A stretch of 64,000 nucleotides of DNA from positions 1-64,000 of the forward strand of contig CATQHX010000081.1 of NCBI GenBank assembly GCA_958296065.1, written 5' to 3'. A model generated the notes under the pieces. It made no database searches and was not told where the DNA came from. It worked only from the letters and a program-made list of their open reading frames with translations. Of the stretch, positions 59,727 to 64,000 are shown in pieces; position 1 is the stretch's first letter; every line of letters begins with the position of its first letter. Both the position numbers and the translations under genes were made by a program. This DNA comes from Vicinamibacterales bacterium. GTDB taxonomy: Bacteria > Acidobacteriota > Vicinamibacteria > Vicinamibacterales > UBA8438.

Positions 59727-60989
59727 CTACGCCACCTTGAATTCGACCAAGTCGTACGCGTCCGGCTGCACGAGCAGCAACTTGTCGCCCGCCAGCACAT
59801 GGAGTGAGAAGTGACGCGTCCCGGATCCCGAGTCGCTGTAGATATCGTCGATGGCGACGTTCGCCCAAACCGGATGCGTCGCGGTCCGCAGTCCCGGCCG
59901 GCCGCGGCGATAGACGATGCCCCGCGCGACGTTGCTCGCCGTCGCCGGCATGCGCTTGTTCGTCCACCAGCCGGCGGTATGCGCCGCCAGGTAGTCGGCT
60001 GCCGAGATATCGCCCCGGTGGCCGTTGTTGGTCCCGACGTCCCGAAACGCCTTGGCACTGAGCTTGTAGGCGTCGACGTTCGCCACGATCGACACGTCGC
60101 GCATGGTCGACGCCCAGAGACCATCAATCTGATCGGCGAAGGCTGCCAGGAACGCATCGAACGCGGCGACCGCGGTCGGGTCGGTCGGGTCCGTCAACTG
60201 CTTGATGAGCCCGCTGACGTTCGGGGCCGCGCCGTTGCCGTTGATGCACTGGGAATCGTAGGCGTCGCTCAGCACCGCCCGCGCGTTCTCCCGCAGCGCC
60301 GTCTCGAAATTGGACACGCCGATCTGCGCCACGTCTTCCATGGCGACCGACAGCCGCGCCGAGATCCGCCGCGGCGAGGCGGTTACCGTCGTCAGGTTCG
60401 CGGCCGTGCTTTCCTGCGCGTCGCCCTTGTTCTTCGCCGCCGCGGTCAACGCCGTGCCGATCGTCGCTTCCGAGTACGAGCCGCTCCCAACCTGCGGCAT
60501 CTGGATCCCGAGCCGCGGCGCGATGCTGTCAGCGAAGACGAACGGCTGTACCGGGGCCAGGGTCGCGCCCTGCCCGGTCGCCGGGGCCGGCGACACCGCG
60601 TCCGCGCGGGTCTCCACGGGCCGATCCTGTTCGAACAGGTCGACCGGGATGCCGTCCGTGACGCCGCACGCCGCCGCGTACTCGGCCTCGACGCCGCCCG
60701 GCAGCCGGCCCTGCAGCGCCGACAGCAGGAACCCGCCGAGCGTCGCCCGACTCCGCAGTTCCAGCCGCTCGCGGGTCTCCGGGTCGGCCGGCGCGCCGGC
60801 CGGGATCGTCTCCGGGTCCGGCTCCGCCGCGATGGCGGCGCGTAGCTCCGGCTCAAGTTTCTGGACGTCGCCGGTCAGCCGCTCCAACTCCGACTGTTCG
60901 TCTTCGGAGCGGGTCTCTACTTGCAGCAGGTCGTTCAAACGCTGCCTGCACTCGGACAGGCGTACGGTAATACGCTGGCTCTCGGTCAT
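59727..60989 (-). CDS. Phage major capsid protein, HK97 fold
   Basis: This protein has 420 residues from ATG 60989; a TTG at 61010 is possible. Residues about 1-70 form a coiled-coil scaffolding region (RLSECRQRLNDLLQVETRSE, ELERLTGDVQKLEPEL). The shell domain follows with VFADSIAPRLGIQMPQVGSG, RRISARLSVAMEDVAQIGVS, AYDSQCINGNGAAPNVSGLI and a C-terminal VLAGDKLLLVQPDAYDLVEF. No protease gene is adjacent. The gene looks intact. Confidence 0.82.
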   Translation of the reverse strand: MTESQRITVRLSECRQRLNDLLQVETRSEDEQSELERLTGDVQKLEPELRAAIAAEPDPETIPAGAPADPETRERLELRSRATLGGFLLSALQGRLPGGVEAEYAAACGVTDGIPVDLFEQDRPVETRADAVSPAPATGQGATLAPVQPFVFADSIAPRLGIQMPQVGSGSYSEATIGTALTAAAKNKGDAQESTAANLTTVTASPRRISARLSVAMEDVAQIGVSNFETALRENARAVLSDAYDSQCINGNGAAPNVSGLIKQLTDPTDPTAVAAFDAFLAAFADQIDGLWASTMRDVSIVANVDAYKLSAKAFRDVGTNNGHRGDISAADYLAAHTAGWWTNKRMPATASNVARGIVYRRGRPGLRTATHPVWANVAIDDIYSDSGSGTRHFSLHVLAGDKLLLVQPDAYDLVEFKVA

Positions 60990-61057
60990 ACGTAGAGTAT
61001 GAGCCGACAACGCCAGCGGGTCAAACTCCGTTCTTACTCGCTAGTATAAAACTAGCA

Positions 61058-61420
61058 CTAAGAACGAAAGTGCTTACGGAACGCACGCTGTATGGCGTCG
61101 CCGGTTTCCTTCACGGCTTCGTGCTCGGCATCGTGCGATAGGATGGCCTCTTCGTTTGCGGCGAAGTGCGCGGACGGGACGCCGGTGGACGTGATCGCCG
61201 CGGTCGCGGTATTGCCCTCGACGCGGCCAGGTTCCGCCGTGACGCCGCGGCGCGCGCGCCCAGTAGCGACCGGCGTATCCGCGGCCGTGTCGGCCGCTAC
61301 GGTGTTGGCGGCGCGGCCGAGCGCATCCGCTACGTCGTCGAGCAGCTCCGCTCCCGATGCGTCGTCGAGCGCGTCGAGCACGCCGTCGAGCCCGTCTATT
61401 TCCAGCTTCGCGTCAATCAT
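61058..61420 (-). CDS. HK97 gp10-like phage protein
   Basis: This 120-residue protein starts at ATG 61420, in an ATGA overlap with the HNH gene and with GGGAG upstream. AKLEIDGLDGVLDALDDASG and ALGRAANTVAADTAADTPVA resemble the gp10/head-tail joining family, which has a helical start and then the conserved TPVATGRAR(R/K)G segment. HFAANEEAILSHDAEHEAVK follows. It would complete the head-tail junction. Confidence 0.7.
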   Translation of the reverse strand: MIDAKLEIDGLDGVLDALDDASGAELLDDVADALGRAANTVAADTAADTPVATGRARRGVTAEPGRVEGNTATAAITSTGVPSAHFAANEEAILSHDAEHEAVKETGDAIQRAFRKHFRS

Positions 61421-61689
61421 CGTAGTCGCTCCCTCGCGTAGTCGTCCCATTCTCGCACGCCGGCCGGCCGCTTGTCGTGCTCTTCGCGATGGTGATCCAC
61501 GCACAGGCTCACAAGGTTGTCGCCGTCAAACTCCGCCCCGCCGCTGTAGACGGGTCGAACATGGTGGACCTCGACAGCGGTCCGATTGCACGCGTCTATC
61601 TGACACGTGTAGTCGTCGCGTTCCAGCACGGCCGCTCTTACCCGCGCCCACCGCGCCGACGAAGTGCGCGACGGATGCCGGCGACTCAC
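61417..61689 (-). CDS. HNH endonuclease
   Basis: This 90-residue phage HNH nuclease starts in an ATGA overlap with the terminase stop. RAAVLERDDYTCQIDACNRT gives the zinc cysteines. EVHHVRPVYSGGAEFDGDNL and VSLCVDHHREEH give the catalytic His, the Asn and the final His. HNH proteins next to the terminase assist DNA packaging in HK97-like phages. Confidence 0.87.
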   Translation of the reverse strand: MSRRHPSRTSSARWARVRAAVLERDDYTCQIDACNRTAVEVHHVRPVYSGGAEFDGDNLVSLCVDHHREEHDKRPAGVREWDDYARERLR

Positions 61690-63134
61690 TGGCCGACGAT
61701 CCTGACGCGGAATGGTCGCTCCGGCGGCAGTCGCGATACGTGGCCGAGCGCCAACACCATCGCATTAGCCAGGTCGTCGCGGCAGCGCTGGTTCTTTCCG
61801 TCGCGCTTCACCAGGGCCACGCTGGCGAAGTCATCATCGACCACCAGGCTATCGCCCAGGCTCGCCCAGTAGAGAGCGCGGGCCTCCGGCACGACGGCCA
61901 GAGACCCATCCTTTCCGAGCTTGCGCGTGGAAACGATATCGTCGGTGCTCTCGCTCCACCGTCGCCGGCGCGCGACGACAGGAACCCGCCCGCCCACGGC
62001 ATCCTCCACGGCCGCCAGCCGATGATTGTCACAGACGATGGCGGCCGGGCCGAAGTCCAGCACGCGGTCGATCAGCGTCTCCATTTCGACCACTTGCCGG
62101 CCGGTCTCTACCGTCAGCCGGTCGCCGTCCACCAGCGCTTGATAGACGCCAGGGCTCTTACCGTCGCGACGCTCTTGTGCGGAGACATCCGGCACGCCAG
62201 GTAGCACGCCCACAGCGTCGAGACGACCGTTGCGCCACGCGATGGACGCCATAGACCACGACCGATTGCTGCCCGCGTCGAGCCCCACGATAGGCCGCCC
62301 GACTGGAGGCGGTACAGGGCGGGCCAGGATGGCCTCCCAGTCATCCGGCGTGAAGACGACTTCCGCCTCTGAGTCGGTCGGTACGTTCAGACGATACGAC
62401 AGGAAACGGGCTTTCGCCGCAGCCGACACCCGCGCTTCGTCCCGCTCCTCGAATAGCTCCGCCCGCGACTCCGGATACGACCACGACAGAGGCGAGCAGC
62501 GCCGGATCTCCGATGCGTGATCCCACTTCGCCGGATCGGCCTGTATGGCGTGTACCCACGTCCGGCGGTAGGATCCACGCGCCACCAGGTCGAAGTACCA
62601 GTGACCGGCCGAACGCGCCCGCGGGGCCAGATGGCCGATCACGAAGACGCGTAGCGGGCTCTCCGGTTTCCCGACCGCGGTCCGGAGTGAGTCCCAGACT
62701 TCCGCGCCCGCGGTCAGGTCGTACGCGCCGGGCTCATCGACCACCACCAGCGGAACGCCCACCAGGCCGAGCGTCGCCTTGCTGGTGGGCGCGACAACGC
62801 TCACCCTGGTGTTGCAGTCCCGGCGGCGCACGTGGCACGCATGAGCACTCTCCGCCACCTTGTAGACGTCGCCCGCGGGATCGACGTCCTCGATCATCCG
62901 GCGCAGAAGCTTGAAACACGTCTTGCGGCTGGAATCGATCGTGGCGGCGACAAGGTGCGATTCGGTGCCGGGCCGATACAGGCTGTCGCCCAGCGTCAAC
63001 GCCCGATGGCACAAGTGAGCGGCCAGCGTCGACTTGCCCTGCGCCCGCGGCAGGCACAGCACGGCCACGTCGAACCGCCCGGATTCCAGCGCCCGGACGG
63101 CGCGGCGCTGAAACGGTCGGAGAATCAAATCCAT
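61686..63134 (-). CDS. Phage terminase large subunit
   Basis: This 482-residue packaging motor has an N-terminal ATPase with Walker A LPRAQGKST (28-36) and Walker B LVVVDEPGAYD. A C-terminal RNase H-like nuclease follows, with GLDAGSNRSWSMASIAW and AIVCDNHRLAAVEDAV supplying acidic residues and CRDDLANAMVLALGHV the last one. It cuts concatemeric DNA and drives it into the head. The gene is intact, and no small subunit is seen in the window. Confidence 0.88.
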   Translation of the reverse strand: MDLILRPFQRRAVRALESGRFDVAVLCLPRAQGKSTLAAHLCHRALTLGDSLYRPGTESHLVAATIDSSRKTCFKLLRRMIEDVDPAGDVYKVAESAHACHVRRRDCNTRVSVVAPTSKATLGLVGVPLVVVDEPGAYDLTAGAEVWDSLRTAVGKPESPLRVFVIGHLAPRARSAGHWYFDLVARGSYRRTWVHAIQADPAKWDHASEIRRCSPLSWSYPESRAELFEERDEARVSAAAKARFLSYRLNVPTDSEAEVVFTPDDWEAILARPVPPPVGRPIVGLDAGSNRSWSMASIAWRNGRLDAVGVLPGVPDVSAQERRDGKSPGVYQALVDGDRLTVETGRQVVEMETLIDRVLDFGPAAIVCDNHRLAAVEDAVGGRVPVVARRRRWSESTDDIVSTRKLGKDGSLAVVPEARALYWASLGDSLVVDDDFASVALVKRDGKNQRCRDDLANAMVLALGHVSRLPPERPFRVRIVGQ

Positions 63135-63211
63135 CGGAAAACTAGGAGCACGAAGGGGTCGCCGCCGGCACTACGGTCGATCCGCGGCCGGCGACAGGAT
63201 CCAAAACGCGT

Positions 63212-63442
63212 TCAGTCATCGTCGTCGGCCGCCTCACGCGCTTCCGCCTCCAGGTTGGCGCGTCGACTCACGATATCCAGCGCATGCTCTGACACCGGGA
63301 TGATGGTCCCGTCCACCAGTTGCACGCACTCTACCTGCTCAGGATCGACCAGCGCCTCCCGTAGCTGGACCACGCCGACCGGTTGCCCGCACGTCTCACA
63401 CGTGCGGATGCCATTTGCGTCAATCCACGTCGGTTTCGCCAT
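63212..63442 (-). CDS. Small phage zinc-binding protein
   Basis: This 76-residue protein has AKPTWIDANGIRTCETCGQP with one CxxC pair and an acidic tail (ANLEAEAREAADDDD). It overlaps the upstream gene by 23 bp and lies 77 bp before the terminase. Its function is unknown; small accessory proteins at this place are common in prophages. Confidence 0.6.
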   Translation of the reverse strand: MAKPTWIDANGIRTCETCGQPVGVVQLREALVDPEQVECVQLVDGTIIPVSEHALDIVSRRANLEAEAREAADDDD

Positions 63443-63995
63443 TCGCCTGCCCCTTCAGCAGTCCGTCAATGGTGTCGAGCGTGCCGACGATGAGCAGCGT
63501 CTCGCCGCACGACAGCTTGACTTCCACGCACCCCGGCGGCGCCTTCGCCGTCACCGCGAACGTGACCGCCGCCGGATTGACGACGACCTCCTGGTCTTCG
63601 TACTTCGGCGGCGGTACAGTGCCTGCTCCTACCTGTGGGATTTTGCGCTTCCGCGTCAGCTTCATGGTGTCCCTCCCCCCGTCAGTTTGCCGCAATCTAC
63701 CAGCGAAATCGAGCGCCACCTGCCGCGGTAGCGCGAACGGGTCCGGCTCTCTGCGGAGAGCACTGGCGACCATGGCCTCATGGCAGCGACGGTGATGCCC
63801 CTTGAGCGCCGACCGCGTTTCAGCTCGCGTGAACAGCCCGCCGCAGATCGAGCACGTCGCTCCCCCTTGCGGCGCAGCCGGAAGGGGGGAAGGGGGGATC
63901 TCGTTCTCTTGTCGTGGTTCCTGTCGTGGTTCGATCGTGGTTCGGACAGCGGGCTCACTCGCGGGCTCACCAGCGGGCTCAGGCCGGAAGATCAT
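63420..63995 (-). CDS. Phage hypothetical with zinc finger, possibly two genes
   Basis: The open frame has 191 codons from ATG 63995, five bases from the window edge, and may extend further. The first part has short repeats (PEPAGEPASEP, EPRQEPRQE) and a zinc-finger-like CSICGGLFTRAETRSALKGH with HRRCH. A second start at ATG 63665 has a strong GGGAGGG ribosome binding site and would give an 81-residue protein (KLTRKRKIPQVGAG ... VKLSCGETLLIVGTLDTIDG). Whether the two are translated separately is open. Confidence 0.5.
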   Translation of the reverse strand: MIFRPEPAGEPASEPAVRTTIEPRQEPRQENEIPPSPLPAAPQGGATCSICGGLFTRAETRSALKGHHRRCHEAMVASALRREPDPFALPRQVALDFAGRLRQTDGGRDTMKLTRKRKIPQVGAGTVPPPKYEDQEVVVNPAAVTFAVTAKAPPGCVEVKLSCGETLLIVGTLDTIDGLLKGQANGETDVD

Positions 63996-64000
63996 GAGCC

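Larger units (their letters stand above)
58256..64000 (-). mobile_element. Prophage module, HK97-type head genes, incomplete in window
   Basis: A tightly packed minus-strand block has a terminase large subunit, HNH nuclease, HK97-gp10-like protein, major capsid protein, portal C-terminal fragment and small genes, several joined by ATGA overlaps. The order (portal fragment after the capsid) is unusual and a full portal is missing, so it is probably degraded. It extends beyond the right edge. No integrase or attachment site is visible in this part. Confidence 0.8.

Noticed and set aside
63900-63985. Short tandem repeats near the right edge
   Set aside because: They encode in-frame PEPA/EPRQ repeats of a phage protein and are too short to be a separate element.

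Overview
The window is a chromosomal segment from a high-GC bacterium, most likely an Acidobacteriota of the Vicinamibacteria type. This is an inference from gene content: a PadR regulator overlapping an 'acidobacterial duplicated orphan permease' (ADOP, MacB-like) at 38.5-41.5 kb, many secreted quinoprotein (PQQ) dehydrogenases, many secreted beta-lactamase-fold serine hydrolases, PIN-type toxin-antitoxin pairs and frequent Tat or Sec leaders. No rRNA or tRNA gene and no CRISPR array was seen, so the taxonomic call stays provisional.

Layout. 0-3 kb: a tyrosine integrase and a small CxxC protein, otherwise empty DNA. 3-11.5 kb: a minus-strand operon (Tat-exported FAD dehydrogenase, a carboxypeptidase-regulatory-like protein, a di-haem cytochrome c), then a plus-strand group (SMP-30-like propeller, PQQ alcohol dehydrogenase, serine hydrolase). 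11.5-17.4 kb: an ABC-three-component (ABC-3C) conflict system destroyed by three separate lesions: an IS1380-family insertion with a CTAA target duplication, a 326-bp MITE-like insertion with a 10-bp duplication, and a one-base frameshift in the DUF3732 ATPase. 17.4-18.0 kb: a scar built from fragments of two gene families that are intact elsewhere in the window. 18.0-25.2 kb: a cluster of P-loop ATPases whose centrepiece is a 1349-residue fusion (N6-methylase-like + HsdS-like + beta-sandwich + AAA ATPase), translationally coupled to a second ATPase. This is the best candidate for an undescribed defence system. 25.1-27.8 kb: intact DUF4143 ATPase and serine hydrolase, the parents of the scar.

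27.8-36 kb: a possible short structured RNA with a strong promoter, a 13-nt Shine-Dalgarno match and a terminator; quinoprotein-like propellers; a toxin-antitoxin pair; an alpha/beta hydrolase; a DUF1080 protein; a lactonase; and a second PQQ dehydrogenase preceded by tandem 103-bp repeats. 36-54 kb: core-like metabolism and signalling: tandem small membrane proteins, periplasmic asparaginase, PadR/ADOP, Uma2, two metallo-beta-lactamase-fold enzymes, an M20 amidohydrolase, a divergent STAS/SpoIIE phosphatase pair, a D-aminoacylase, a truncated spondin protein, a soluble sugar dehydrogenase and an HpcH-type aldolase. 54-58 kb: two further toxin-antitoxin pairs, a RES toxin fragment and a frameshifted third PQQ dehydrogenase. 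58.2 kb to the end: an HK97-type prophage module on the minus strand that runs out of the window.

Theme: intact gene and broken paralogue occur together for five families (serine hydrolase, DUF4143 ATPase, Uma2, D-aminoacylase, spondin). Insertions and recombination between paralogues appear to shape the accessory regions. Several single-base frameshifts could be assembly errors and should be checked against reads.
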